From DAOTWC01 sp048499435 (lineage in GTDB: Bacteria; Chloroflexota; Anaerolineae; Aggregatilineales; Phototrophicaceae), in NCBI GenBank assembly GCA_048499435.1, contig JASNZW010000001.1, positions 682,001 through 746,000 of the forward strand: 64,000 bases of DNA. The letters run 5' to 3'. Position numbers and translations under genes: made by a program. The notes under the pieces are model-generated. The model was not told the origin of the DNA. It did no database searches and saw nothing but the letters and a program-made list of their open reading frames with translations. Below, one piece after another: positions 24,645 through 34,696 of the stretch (positions are counted from its first letter, which is position 1; every line of letters begins with the position of its first letter).

Positions 24645-25337
24645 CTAGGCGCTGAACGACTCGCGCTCGCGGGTCGCCTCGGCAGCGGCAGCGGCAGCCT
24701 GGTCGGATTTCAGGATATCGCCCTTGTAAATCCACACCTTGATGCCAATGCGGCCATACGTTGTCAGCGCTTCGGCCAGCCCGTAATCAATGTTGGCGCG
24801 CAGGGTGTTGCGCGGGACACGGCCCTCGCTCATCAGCTCGCGGCGGGCCATATCGGCCCCCGCCAGGCGCCCGCTGACCTCGATGCGGATGCCCTGCGCG
24901 CCCAGGCGCATCGCCTGGCTGATGGCGCGCTTCATAGCGCGGCTGTGGCCGATACGCCGCTGGAGCTGGCCGGCGATATTCTGCGCCACCAGAAGCGCGT
25001 CCAGGTCAGGCTTGTCGATCTCGGTGACTTCCACCTTGACCTTCTTGCCGTCGGTGAGCGCTTCCAGGTCAGTGCGCAGCTTCTTGACAGCTTCGCCCTT
25101 GCGGCCAATGACGATGCCGGGGCGCGCGGTGTGAATATTGATGAGAAGCTGGTTGGGGTAGCGCTCGATCTCAACGCGCGAGACGCCGGCCCGCTCGCCG
25201 TCTTTCTCAATAAAGCGGCGAATCTTAAAATCTTCCTGGAGCTGCTCGGTATAGCGTTCGCCTGCGGCGTACCAGCGGGCATCCCAGTCGCGGATGACCT
25301 TCAGGCGAAAGCCAACCGGGTGTACTTTACGGCCCAT
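24645..25337 (-). CDS. rpsC: 30S ribosomal protein uS3
   Basis: A 230-residue uS3 at the mRNA entry site. It has the MGRKVHPVGFRLKVIRDWDARWYA start, a type 2 KH domain with IVIGRKGEAVKKL, and the basic helix IGHSRAMKRAISQAMRLGAQGI involved in mRNA unwinding. Seven bases separate it from rplV. Confidence 0.98.
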   Translation of the reverse strand: MGRKVHPVGFRLKVIRDWDARWYAAGERYTEQLQEDFKIRRFIEKDGERAGVSRVEIERYPNQLLINIHTARPGIVIGRKGEAVKKLRTDLEALTDGKKVKVEVTEIDKPDLDALLVAQNIAGQLQRRIGHSRAMKRAISQAMRLGAQGIRIEVSGRLAGADMARRELMSEGRVPRNTLRANIDYGLAEALTTYGRIGIKVWIYKGDILKSDQAAAAAAEATRERESFSA

Positions 25338-25343
25338 ATGCCC

Positions 25344-25685
25344 CTACTTCCCTTCTCGCTCGGCCAGGATCACCGTCAGGTGCGTGGTGCGGCGCACACG
25401 CGGTTTGTAGCGCCCGCGCGCGCCCGCTTTCATGCGCTTCAGCGACGGCCCCTCGTCAGCAAAAATCTGCTGCACGAACAGGTTGTTCCGGTTCAGGTCG
25501 AAATTGTTTTCGGCATTTGCCACCGCCGAAGCCAGCGTCTTGCCGGCGATCTTCGCGCCTTTCTGCGGCATAAACTTCAACACCGTCAGCGCCTGGTCCG
25601 CGCCCATGCCGCGCACCTGGTCACAGACCAGACGCAGCTTCTGCGCGGAAATCATAATGTGTTTGGTGCTGGCCCGAACTTCCAT
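25344..25685 (-). CDS. rplV: 50S ribosomal protein uL22
   Basis: A 113-residue uL22 whose long beta hairpin (ADEGPSLKRMKAGARGRYKPRVRRTTHLTVIL) lines the exit tunnel, the site of macrolide resistance changes in other species. The hairpin is of normal length here. Confidence 0.98.
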   Translation of the reverse strand: MEVRASTKHIMISAQKLRLVCDQVRGMGADQALTVLKFMPQKGAKIAGKTLASAVANAENNFDLNRNNLFVQQIFADEGPSLKRMKAGARGRYKPRVRRTTHLTVILAEREGK

Positions 25686-25696
25686 CGCGCCCCCTC

Positions 25697-25969
25697 CTAA
25701 CGCTTCTTCTTCTCGACCAGATGGCCGCGATAGGTACGGGTGGGCGCGAACTCGCCCAGCTTGTGGCCCACCATGTTTTCGGTGACGTAGATCGGCACAT
25801 GGCGGCGGCCATCATGCACCGCGATGGTGTGTCCCACCATCTGCGGGAAGATCGTGCTGGCGCGGCTCCAGGTGCGGATCACCACTTTCTTGTTTTCGGC
25901 ATTCAGCTTCTCAACTTTTTTGAGAAGCTTAGGGCTGATAAACGGCCCCTTCTTCAGTGAACGCGACAT
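25697..25969 (-). CDS. rpsS: 30S ribosomal protein uS19
   Basis: A 90-residue uS19 of the 30S head. MSRSLKKGPFISPKLLKKVE and the signature HDGRRHVPIYVTENMVGHKLGEFAPTRTYRGH are complete. Confidence 0.98.
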   Translation of the reverse strand: MSRSLKKGPFISPKLLKKVEKLNAENKKVVIRTWSRASTIFPQMVGHTIAVHDGRRHVPIYVTENMVGHKLGEFAPTRTYRGHLVEKKKR

Positions 25970-25991
25970 CTTGCTGTTCCTTCTCTAGCCA

Positions 25992-26825
25992 TTAACGCCG
26001 CTTGCCGCGCCGCCGGACAATAAAACGGTCGGTGCGCTGGTTGGTGCGGGTGCGCTTGCCCAGCGCGGGCTTGCCCCAGGGCGTCTTCGGGCCGGGCATG
26101 CCGATCGGCGAACGGCCCTCGCCGCCGCCGTGCGGGTGGCTGCTGGGGTCCATCGCGATACCGCGCACAGTGGGCCGCCAGCCCATCCAGCGCCGCCGCC
26201 CGGCCTTCCCCAGCTTGACGTTGCCGTGGTCGGTGTTGCCCACCTGGCCGATCGTCGCCATGCAGCGCTCGTGGATCAGGCGGACTTCGCCGCTGGGCAG
26301 GCTGACCTGGGCATACGCGCCCTCTTTGGCGATCAGTTGGGCGCTGACGCCCGCCGCCCGCGCGAGCTGGCCACCCTTGCCGGGCAGCAGCTCGATGTTG
26401 TGAATCTGCGTGCCGACGGGGATATCGCGGATCGGCATGGCGTCGCCCACGCGCAGGCTGGACTGTGCGCCGCTGCCGACCACATCGCCCACGCGCAGCC
26501 CCAGCGGCGCGATAATATAGCGCTTCTCGCCATCGGCATATTCAAGCAGGGCGATGCGCGCCGACCGGTTGGGGTCATACTCAATGGCGACGACCCGCGC
26601 TGTGCTGTCGAACTTGTCGCGCTTGAAGTCAATGATGCGGTAGCGGCGCTTGTGGCCGCCGCCGCGATGGCGCACGGTGATTTTGCCCGTGTTGTTGCGC
26701 CCGCCTTTCCGGCGCAGCGGCTCCGTGAGCGACCACTCCGGGTGCGAACGGGTGATTTCCTCAAACGAGTGGCCTGTCATACCCCGGCGGCCCGCCGAGG
26801 TCGGCTTGTAAACTTTTACCGGCAT
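25992..26825 (-). CDS. rplB: 50S ribosomal protein uL2
   Basis: A 277-residue uL2 needed for subunit joining and peptidyl transferase assembly. The conserved SSHPHGGGEGRSPIG with its essential histidine and the TPWGKPALGKRTR stretch lie near the C-terminus; the N-terminal PTSAGRRGMTG is also present. Confidence 0.98.
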   Translation of the reverse strand: MPVKVYKPTSAGRRGMTGHSFEEITRSHPEWSLTEPLRRKGGRNNTGKITVRHRGGGHKRRYRIIDFKRDKFDSTARVVAIEYDPNRSARIALLEYADGEKRYIIAPLGLRVGDVVGSGAQSSLRVGDAMPIRDIPVGTQIHNIELLPGKGGQLARAAGVSAQLIAKEGAYAQVSLPSGEVRLIHERCMATIGQVGNTDHGNVKLGKAGRRRWMGWRPTVRGIAMDPSSHPHGGGEGRSPIGMPGPKTPWGKPALGKRTRTNQRTDRFIVRRRGKRR

Positions 26826-26845
26826 GGTGTTTTCACCCCTTAAAC

Positions 26846-27142
26846 CTACGGGTTAAACAGCTCGATCGTGTCGCCCGGTTTCAGCGTCACGATGGCCTTC
26901 TTCCATTGTTTGGCGCGCACATACCAGTTGCGCCCGCGCCGCCCGCGCTTGGCGGGCATCACCATCGTGTTCACCTTCTGCACCTCGACCTCGAAGATGA
27001 CCTCGACCGCCTCTTTGATCTGACGCTTGTTGGCGTTCGAAGCCACCTCAAAGACGTACTGGTTCAGGTCGTCTGACTGGACGGTGGACTTTTCGGTGAT
27101 CAGCGGACGGCGGATCACATCGTAAATATGCAGCTCAGGCAT
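26846..27142 (-). CDS. rplW: 50S ribosomal protein uL23
   Basis: A 98-residue uL23, another trigger factor and SRP docking protein at the tunnel exit. YDVIRRPLITEKSTVQSDDLNQYVFEV and NTMVMPAKRGRRGRN match the family. It is three bases after rplD. Confidence 0.98.
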   Translation of the reverse strand: MPELHIYDVIRRPLITEKSTVQSDDLNQYVFEVASNANKRQIKEAVEVIFEVEVQKVNTMVMPAKRGRRGRNWYVRAKQWKKAIVTLKPGDTIELFNP

Positions 27143-27145
27143 GGC

Positions 27146-27778
27146 TTACCTGACCTCCTTTCCCCAGATGCTTTTAATCACATCCAGGGCGTCCAGCGGC
27201 ACGATCACCTTGTCGTAGCTCAGCAGGTCGCGAATATTGAGGTAGCTGGCCCGCAGCGTGCGCGCGTTGGGCAGGTTGTTGACGCTGCGCTGCACGTTCT
27301 CGTTGTAATCGGCCAGCAGCACCAGCACCTTGCTGTCGCCCGCCAGGCGGGCCAGCGCGGCGCGCATCTCTTTGGTTTTGGGCGCGTCCAGCGCCAGCCG
27401 GTCCACGAACACAAGCTGGTCGTCGCGCAGCAGCGCGCTGAGGGCGCTGCGGACAGCCCCCCGGCGCATCTTCTTGGGCATCTGCTTGGTGTATTTGCGC
27501 GGGTGCGGGCCGTGCGCCACGCCGCCGCCCACGAACAGCGGGGCGCTCTGCGCGCCGTGCCGGGCGCGGCCAGTGCCCTTCTGCCGATACCATTTAGCCT
27601 TGGTCAGGTTGACCCCGCCGCGCGTCAGGACGTTGTGCGTGCCTAAACGGACGTTCGCCATCTGGCGCACATACGCCTGATGCATCAGGCCCGTGTTGAT
27701 TTCAACTTCGAAAATGTCGGCGGGCAGGTCAACGGTGCTGACCTGTTTACCGCTCTGGTCCATCACAGGAACTTGCAT
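27146..27778 (-). CDS. rplD: 50S ribosomal protein uL4
   Basis: A 210-residue uL4. The extended loop reaching the tunnel is KWYRQKGTGRARHGAQSAPLFVGGG, and RSALSALLRDDQLVFVD follows. In E. coli uL4 represses the S10 operon through its leader; no such leader precedes rpsJ here as an obvious match, although a strong hairpin lies there. Confidence 0.98.
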   Translation of the reverse strand: MQVPVMDQSGKQVSTVDLPADIFEVEINTGLMHQAYVRQMANVRLGTHNVLTRGGVNLTKAKWYRQKGTGRARHGAQSAPLFVGGGVAHGPHPRKYTKQMPKKMRRGAVRSALSALLRDDQLVFVDRLALDAPKTKEMRAALARLAGDSKVLVLLADYNENVQRSVNNLPNARTLRASYLNIRDLLSYDKVIVPLDALDVIKSIWGKEVR

Positions 27779-27819
27779 GGCGAATCACTCCTTCTCGCCT
27801 GGGCTGACCGCGCAGACGC

Positions 27820-28458
27820 CTAATGGCGGCGCACGCGCGCTGGTTTAATCAGAACGATGCCGCCCCTTGCGCCGGGGACCGACCCGCGCACGGCGATCAG
27901 ATTGCGCTCGGCGTCCACCACCACCACTTCCAGGTTCTCCATGGTGACGCGCTCGTTGCCCATGCGGCCGCTCATGTGCAGACCTTTAATCGTGCGGCCC
28001 GGCGTTGAACCGGCGCCGATCGAGCCGGGGGAGCGTTCGCGGTCCGACTGGCCGTGTGTCTTGAGGCCGCGCCCGAAATGATAGCGCTTGACAGTGCCGG
28101 AAAAGCCCCGGCCCTTGCTCACGCCGATCACGTCCACGCGCTCGCCGGTGTTGAACACATCGGCCTTAATCTGCTGGCCCTCTTCCACGTCCACATCGCC
28201 CAGGCGCAGGCGGAACTCGCGCAGATGGCGCAGCGCGGGCAGGTTGTTGCGGCGCAGGTGGCCTAGCTGCCCCTGGGTGAGGCGTTTGGGCTTGGTCTCG
28301 CCAAAGCCCAACTGCACGGCCACATAGCCATCGCGGTCAGCCGTGCGAATCTGGGTGACGTAGCAGGGGCCGGCCTGGATGACGGTCACGGGGACAACGT
28401 TGCCGCGCTCGTCAAACACCTGGGTCATGCCCACTTTTTTACCGATAATGCCCTTCAT
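27820..28458 (-). CDS. rplC: 50S ribosomal protein uL3
   Basis: A 212-residue uL3. The start MKGIIGKKVGMTQVFDERG and the central extension GSIGAGSTPGRTIKGLHMSGRMG, which approaches the peptidyl transferase centre, are typical. A 119-base gap without a coding frame separates it from rpsJ. Confidence 0.98.
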   Translation of the reverse strand: MKGIIGKKVGMTQVFDERGNVVPVTVIQAGPCYVTQIRTADRDGYVAVQLGFGETKPKRLTQGQLGHLRRNNLPALRHLREFRLRLGDVDVEEGQQIKADVFNTGERVDVIGVSKGRGFSGTVKRYHFGRGLKTHGQSDRERSPGSIGAGSTPGRTIKGLHMSGRMGNERVTMENLEVVVVDAERNLIAVRGSVPGARGGIVLIKPARVRRH

Positions 28459-28577
28459 GTCTTTACTTGCCTCCAGCGGGGGAGCGCGGGCGCTGCTGTA
28501 CCTTGACGCCCGCCGTGCGCCGCCCCATGTCCGTCGTTACGCGCAGCGGCGGCCCCTGAACGGGGCCGCATACCCGT

Positions 28578-28889
28578 TTAGATTTTGATTTCAATGTCCA
28601 CGCCCGCCGGCAGGTTCAGCCGCATGAGCGTGTCAATGGTTTTGCTGTCCGGGTCCAGCACATCAATCAGCCGTTTGTGCGTGCGGATCTCGAAGTGTTC
28701 CTGCGAGTTCTTGTCAATGAACGGCGACCGCCGCACGGTGAAGCGCTCCAGTTGGGTGGGCAGCGGGACCGGGCCGACAACGCGCGCGCCAGTGCGCTCT
28801 GCCGTTTCGACAATGCGCTGGGCCGACTGATCGAGAACCCGGTGATCGTACCCTTTGAGCCGGATGCGAATTTTGCTCTTTGCTACCAT
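28578..28889 (-). CDS. rpsJ: 30S ribosomal protein uS10
   Basis: A 103-residue uS10, also a NusE-type antitermination partner. KSKIRIRLKGYDHRVLDQSAQRIVETAERTGA and RRSPFIDKNSQEHFEIRTHKR are diagnostic. The ATG with GAGGGA upstream gives the standard length; a start 57 bases earlier would add an unrelated N-terminus. It opens the S10 part of the cluster, after tuf. Confidence 0.97.
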   Translation of the reverse strand: MVAKSKIRIRLKGYDHRVLDQSAQRIVETAERTGARVVGPVPLPTQLERFTVRRSPFIDKNSQEHFEIRTHKRLIDVLDPDSKTIDTLMRLNLPAGVDIEIKI

Positions 28890-28931
28890 TTCATCCCTCT
28901 GTGACAGGCTGGCTGCCGCTTGTATCTGGCG

Positions 28932-28965
28932 CAGATGCCGGGCCAAACAGCGCGCCCGGCATCTG
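28932..28965 (-). promoter_or_regulatory. Strong hairpin between tuf and rpsJ
   Basis: Perfect 12-base arms CAGATGCCGGGC and GCCCGGCATCTG enclose ten bases. No T run follows in the transcribed direction. It may be a processing site, a weak terminator or an RNA control element at the border of the str and S10 parts. Confidence 0.6.
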
Positions 28966-28990
28966 ACAAGGCTGCGTTAGTCCTGGCAGT

Positions 28991-30187
<1,197 letters not shown>

Positions 30188-30264
30188 TGTGTATCAATCC
30201 TCTTTGCTACTTGATATTCAGACTAGACAGCATGAAACGCTGGTAGAACTGACCAACCGGGCCG

Positions 30265-32370
30265 CTAGCGCCCACCTCTGATAACTTCATCAGCAATAGC
30301 CTGTGGGGCGGCAGCGTATTTCTCGAACTCCATCGTGAAGCTGCCCCGGCCCTGCGTCATATTGCGCAGCGCGGTGGCATAACCGAACATCTCGCCCAGC
30401 GGCACCCTGGCGCTTATCGAACTGGTCCCCAGGCCGCGCCCCTCCATCCCGACAATCATGCCGCGCCGGGATGAAAGATCGCCCACCACTGTGCCGGTGT
30501 ATTCCTCCGGGACCACCACTTCAACCTTCATGGTCGGCTCCAGCAGAACGGCTTTGCCCTTCTGCACGCCTTCCTTAAGGCACATTGACCCCGCGATCTT
30601 AAACGCGATCTCGCTGGAGTCCACTTCGTGCGCTGCGCCGTCTACCAGCGTGGCCTTAACGCCCACTACCGGGTAGCCGGCCAGCACACCGCCGCTCATC
30701 GCTTCGCGCACACCATTTTCGGTGGGGCGGATGAACTCTTTGGGAACGGTCCCGCCTTTCGTGCCGTCCACGAACACCAGGCCGTCCTTGGCCAGCGCTT
30801 CCTCGCCCTCGCTTAGCGGCTCGAACTCGATGACGACGCGGGCGTACTGGCCGCTGCCGCCGGTCTGGCGCTTGAAGGTGGTGTCAATGCGGGCGGGCCG
30901 GGTGATGGTCTCACGGTAGGCCACGCGCGGGCGGCCTACGGTCGCCTCGACGCCGAACTCGCGCATCATGCGGTCCACCAGCACCTCAAGGTGCAGCTCG
31001 CCCATGCCGCGAATTTTGGTCTGGCCCAGCTTATCGTCCACCTCGACCTTGAAGGTCGGGTCTTCTTCAGCCAGGCGGCGCAGCGCCACGCCCATCTTAT
31101 CCTGGTCGCTCTTGCTGTTCGGCTCGATAGCGACCTCGATCACCGGCTCCGGGAAGCTGATCTGTTCGAGAATAATGGGCTTATCCGGGTCAGCCAGGGT
31201 GTCACCGGTGAAGGTGTCCTTGAGGCCCAGGATCGCGGCGATATCGCCGGCGTGCACTTCCTCAATATCCTCGCGGCGGTCAGCGAACATGCGCACAATG
31301 CGCCCGATGCGCTCGCGGCTGCCTTTGGTGGTGTTTTGCAGCATCGAGCCGGACTTCACCACGCCAGAGTAGACGCGGATAAAGGCCAGCCGGCCCACGT
31401 AGGGGTCGGTGAGAATTTTGAACACCAGCACCGCCGTCGGCTCATTGTCGCTGGCCTCGCGCGTGAGTTCCTCGCCGGTTTTGGGGTGTACACCCCGCAC
31501 AGGCGGGATATCAAGCGGCGACGGCAGCAGGTCCACCACGCGGTCCAGCATCATCTGCACGCCCCGGTTTTTCAGGGCGGAGCCGCACAGCACCGGCTGC
31601 ACGCGCCCGGCGATGGTGGCGGCGCGCAGCGCCCCCAGCAGCTCATCGTCGGTGATGGCCTCTTCCATCAGATACTTCTCGGTGAGGTAGTCGTCGCTCT
31701 CAACGATCTTTTCGATCATCTCAGCGCGCATGGTCTCGGCCTGTTCGCGGTGGCTCTCCGGGACGGGGTGGCGGTCAACCGCCGTGCCCATGTCGTCGCC
31801 GTAGGTGACCAGCTCCATCGTGAGCAGGTCAACAATGCCGCCGAACTCCGCGCCTTCGCCAAAGGGCATCTGGATCGGAACCGGGTTGCCGTGCAGGCGC
31901 TCAACGATCATGCGCACACAGCGGTAGAAGTCCGCGCCCACGCGGTCCATCTTGTTGACGAAACAGATGCGGGGCACGTCGTACTGGTTGGCCTGGCGCC
32001 ACACAGTTTCTGACTGCGGCTCCACGCCGGCCACGCCGTCAAAGACGACGACGCCGCCGTCCAGCACGCGCAGGCTGCGCTGCACCTCAGCGGTGAAATC
32101 CACATGACCAGGCGTGTCAATCACGTTGATCTGATGGCCGTTCCAGCTCGCCGCGACGGCGGCAGAGGTGATGGTGATACCGCGCTCGCGTTCCTGTTCC
32201 ATGTAGTCGGTCGTGGCCGCGCCGTCGTGGACTTCGCCAACCCGGCGCACCATCCCGGTGTAGTAGAGCACGCGCTCGGTAGTGGTTGTTTTACCGGCGT
32301 CAATGTGCGCGATAATACCGATGTTGCGCACCTTATTCAGATCAAGTGTGGTTTCAGGCTTCTTCGACAT
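30265..32370 (-). CDS. fusA: Elongation factor G
   Basis: The translocase GTPase. The 701-residue protein has P-loop AHIDAGKTT, switch I ERERGITITSAAV, DTPGHVDF and NKMDR. The C-terminal domains IV and V include RETITRPARIDTTFKRQTGG and the closing GYATALRNMTQGRGSFTMEFEKY. It lies between rpsG and tuf in the classical str order. Confidence 0.98.
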   Translation of the reverse strand: MSKKPETTLDLNKVRNIGIIAHIDAGKTTTTERVLYYTGMVRRVGEVHDGAATTDYMEQERERGITITSAAVAASWNGHQINVIDTPGHVDFTAEVQRSLRVLDGGVVVFDGVAGVEPQSETVWRQANQYDVPRICFVNKMDRVGADFYRCVRMIVERLHGNPVPIQMPFGEGAEFGGIVDLLTMELVTYGDDMGTAVDRHPVPESHREQAETMRAEMIEKIVESDDYLTEKYLMEEAITDDELLGALRAATIAGRVQPVLCGSALKNRGVQMMLDRVVDLLPSPLDIPPVRGVHPKTGEELTREASDNEPTAVLVFKILTDPYVGRLAFIRVYSGVVKSGSMLQNTTKGSRERIGRIVRMFADRREDIEEVHAGDIAAILGLKDTFTGDTLADPDKPIILEQISFPEPVIEVAIEPNSKSDQDKMGVALRRLAEEDPTFKVEVDDKLGQTKIRGMGELHLEVLVDRMMREFGVEATVGRPRVAYRETITRPARIDTTFKRQTGGSGQYARVVIEFEPLSEGEEALAKDGLVFVDGTKGGTVPKEFIRPTENGVREAMSGGVLAGYPVVGVKATLVDGAAHEVDSSEIAFKIAGSMCLKEGVQKGKAVLLEPTMKVEVVVPEEYTGTVVGDLSSRRGMIVGMEGRGLGTSSISARVPLGEMFGYATALRNMTQGRGSFTMEFEKYAAAPQAIADEVIRGGR

Positions 32371-32403
32371 CGCTCTCGTCTTTACACAGGCCAGCGCGCG
32401 GCA

Positions 32404-32871
32404 CTAGCGGAAGTGTGCGAACGCGCGGTTGGCCTCGGCCATCCGGTGCGTATCGTCCTTCTTCTTGACCGAGTTGCCCTGGCCGCTGGCGGCGTCCAGC
32501 AGTTCGCCGGCCAGCTTTTCTGACATGTTGCGGCCCCCGCGCTTGCGCGCGTTTTCGAGAATCCAGCGCATGGCCAGCGTAATCGAACGCTCATGCGGGA
32601 CCTCGACCGGGACCTGATAGGTCGAACCGCCAACGCGGCGCGGCTTGACCTCGACCGTCGGGCCGACATTGCGCAGCGCCAGCTCGAACACCTCAACCGG
32701 GTCGCGCTTGGCGCGCTCCTCGACGATGTCGAGAGCGCCGTACATCAGGCCCTCAGCGGTGCTTTTCTTGCCGCCGTGCATCATGCGGTTAACGAACATC
32801 GTGATGTGAACGTTCTGGTACTTATTGTCCGGCGGGACAATCCGCCGGGGTGGACGGTTTCTTCTTGGCAT
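32404..32871 (-). CDS. rpsG: 30S ribosomal protein uS7
   Basis: A 155-residue uS7 that organises the 30S head at the E site. MPRRNRPPRRIVPPDNKYQNVHITMFVNRMMHGGKKSTAE and RVGGSTYQVPVEV, RSITLAMRWILENARKRG are typical. In E. coli this protein regulates the str operon. Confidence 0.98.
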   Translation of the reverse strand: MPRRNRPPRRIVPPDNKYQNVHITMFVNRMMHGGKKSTAEGLMYGALDIVEERAKRDPVEVFELALRNVGPTVEVKPRRVGGSTYQVPVEVPHERSITLAMRWILENARKRGGRNMSEKLAGELLDAASGQGNSVKKKDDTHRMAEANRAFAHFR

Positions 32872-32888
32872 CGCGGCTTACCTTAATC

Positions 32889-33335
32889 CTACTTCTTCTT
32901 GGCGGCAGCGGCGGCGCCGGCTTTGGGCCGCTTGGTCCCGTACTTGCTGCGGCTTTGCTCGCGGTTCTTGACGCCGTCGGCGTCCAGCGTGCCGCGCACG
33001 ATGTGATAGCGCACACCCGGCAGGTCCTTGACACGGCCGCCGCGCACCAGCACCACGCTGTGTTCCTGGAGGTTGTGGCCTTCGCCGGGGATGTAAGCCG
33101 TCACTTCGATCTGGTTGGTGAGGCGCACACGGGCCACCTTGCGCAGCGCCGAGTTCGGCTTCTTGGGCGTCATGGTTTTGACCTGGGTGCAGACGCCGCG
33201 TTTCTGCGGCGCGCCCTTGTGCCGGCGCGTGCGCCGCTGCGCGTTGGCGTTCCAGGTGTACTGAAGCGCCGGGGCCTTGGTTTTGGCCTTTTTGTTCTTG
33301 CGGCCCTTCCGCACCAACTGGTTGATGGTTGGCAT
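32889..33335 (-). CDS. rpsL: 30S ribosomal protein uS12
   Basis: A 148-residue uS12 of the decoding centre. MPTINQLVRKGRKNK, TPKKPNSALRKVARVRL and GGRVKDLPGVRYHIVRG are seen; both lysines where streptomycin resistance changes occur are unchanged. A C-terminal Ala/Lys tail lengthens it beyond the usual ~124-137. The ATG with AGGGAGA upstream is chosen; the open frame continues upstream without family similarity. It is the first gene of the supercluster. Confidence 0.98.
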   Translation of the reverse strand: MPTINQLVRKGRKNKKAKTKAPALQYTWNANAQRRTRRHKGAPQKRGVCTQVKTMTPKKPNSALRKVARVRLTNQIEVTAYIPGEGHNLQEHSVVLVRGGRVKDLPGVRYHIVRGTLDADGVKNREQSRSKYGTKRPKAGAAAAAKKK

Positions 33336-33368
33336 ATGCTTCTCCCTGCTAATCTTCTGCCGGCACGC

Positions 33369-33453
33369 AAAAAGGCGATCTAAATATTCAGAACGCCTGC
33401 TATCTAACGAAACCCTGGTGCCGAGCCAGCCCGCGCTGCGGGGCGCTTTCGGC
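33369..33453 (-). promoter_or_regulatory. Structured leader of the ribosomal supercluster, possible attenuator
   Basis: Two RNA structures lie between promoter and rpsL. The upstream one (33420-33453) is a long imperfect stem closed by GCCGA/TCGGC and CCCGC/GCGGG. The downstream one (33374-33397) pairs GGCGTTC with GATCGCC (one T-T mismatch) and is followed by five T residues, like an intrinsic terminator. Such a terminator inside the leader would allow premature termination control. Confidence 0.5.
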
Positions 33454-33522
33454 CACACTTGTCCGATTGTAACGGCCAGGTATTGCCTTTAAAACAAGGA
33501 TGCCGTGCCGGGTAGTGGGCGC

Positions 33523-33551
33523 ATCATAGCACCCGTGCTGGCAGGTGTCAA
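33523..33551 (-). promoter_or_regulatory. Main promoter of the str-S10-spc-alpha supercluster
   Basis: Perfect TTGACA, a 17-base spacer and TATGAT (five of six). The predicted start is near 33516, giving a leader of about 180 bases before rpsL. It is the strongest-looking promoter in the window. Confidence 0.85.
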
Positions 33552-33582
33552 GGTGGCGGTTTGCCTATTTGCCCACCGGCGA

Positions 33583-33617
33583 AAAGCCGCCCCGCGCGGC
33601 GGGCACGGGGCGGCTTT
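33583..33617 (-). terminator. Intrinsic terminator of trxB
   Basis: Arms AAAGCCGCCCCG and CGGGGCGGCTTT around an 11-base loop, with T residues on the minus strand. It separates trxB from the rpsL promoter. Confidence 0.85.
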
Positions 33618-33642
33618 CAGGGGCAGGCCGGCGCAGCAGCGC

Positions 33643-34632
33643 TTACTGGGCGCTGGCGGCGGTGGTTTCATCGAGCACGTCGAGCGGCTGAAGCGCGTGT
33701 TCGCGGTCCTCAACCCATTTGATCGCCATCAGCGCGGCGGCGCAGCCGTCGCCGGCGGCGGTGATCGCCTGGCGGAACACGCTGTCGTGGATCTCGCCAG
33801 CGGCCCACACGCCCTCGACGTTGGTGCGGTACAGGTCATCCACCAGCACATAGCCCGCCTCGTCGGTCGCGAGCTGGCCCTTGAACACGCCGCTGTTCGG
33901 GTCATAGCCGATGAAGATGAACACGCCGTCCGTCGGGCGCTCGCTGACCGCGCCGGTCCTGACGTTGCGCAGCCGCACGGCGGTTGTGCGTCCGCCCTCG
34001 CCCAGCACTTCCTCGACTACGGTGTCCCAGACGAAGCTGATCTTCTCGTGGTGGAAAGCCCGGTCCGCCAGGGCGACGCTGGCGCGCAGCTCGTCGCGGC
34101 GGTGCACCACCGTCACGCTGCGCCCGAACTTGGTCAGGAACAGCGCTTCCTGGATGGCGGAGTCGCCGCCGCCGACCACAATAATGTCCTTGCCCCGGAA
34201 AAAGAAGCCGTCGCAGGTGGCGCAGTAGCTCACCCCGCGGCCGGTGTATTCGACCTCGCCGGGGATGTTAAGGTGGCGCGGGTTGGCGCCGATCGTGACG
34301 ATCACCGCGTCGGCCAGGTACACGTCGCCGCTGTCGGTCTGGACGCGGAAGGGCGTGCCAGCGGTGAAATCCACCGCGGTCACTGAGTCGAACACGAACT
34401 CCGCGCCGAAGCGCTCGGCTTGCAGCTTCATGTTCTCAGCCAGCTCCGGGCCGAGCGTGCCGTCGGGGAAACCGGGGAAGTTCTCGACCTCGGCGGTGGT
34501 CGCGATCTGCCCGCCGAGCTGGCTGCCGGTGATAACCACCGTCTTAAGCTGGGCGCGGGCCGTGTACAGCGCGGCGGTCAGGCCGGCGGGGCCAGAGCCG
34601 ATAATGAGCGTGCGCACTTTTCTGATATTCAT
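33643..34632 (-). CDS. trxB: Thioredoxin-disulfide reductase
   Basis: A flavoenzyme that reduces thioredoxin with NADPH. The 329-residue protein has the FAD loop GSGPAGLTAALYTAR (residues 12-26), redox pair CATC in VSYCATCDGFFF, NADPH loop VGGGDSAIQEALFL with the HRRDELRAS phosphate site, and the FAD-closing GVWAAGEI. It is probably cotranscribed with the zinc-finger protein and the peroxiredoxin-like gene upstream, forming a small redox group. Confidence 0.96.
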   Translation of the reverse strand: MNIRKVRTLIIGSGPAGLTAALYTARAQLKTVVITGSQLGGQIATTAEVENFPGFPDGTLGPELAENMKLQAERFGAEFVFDSVTAVDFTAGTPFRVQTDSGDVYLADAVIVTIGANPRHLNIPGEVEYTGRGVSYCATCDGFFFRGKDIIVVGGGDSAIQEALFLTKFGRSVTVVHRRDELRASVALADRAFHHEKISFVWDTVVEEVLGEGGRTTAVRLRNVRTGAVSERPTDGVFIFIGYDPNSGVFKGQLATDEAGYVLVDDLYRTNVEGVWAAGEIHDSVFRQAITAAGDGCAAALMAIKWVEDREHALQPLDVLDETTAASAQ

Positions 34633-34696
34633 TCTGCGTTTAACCCTTATGCTGTGTGCTAAAACAGATACAGGCGCTTATCCGGCGCGGCGGCGG

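Noticed and set aside
32889..33335. Streptomycin-resistance variant of uS12
   Set aside because: Both lysines of the resistance hot spots are the wild-type residues.
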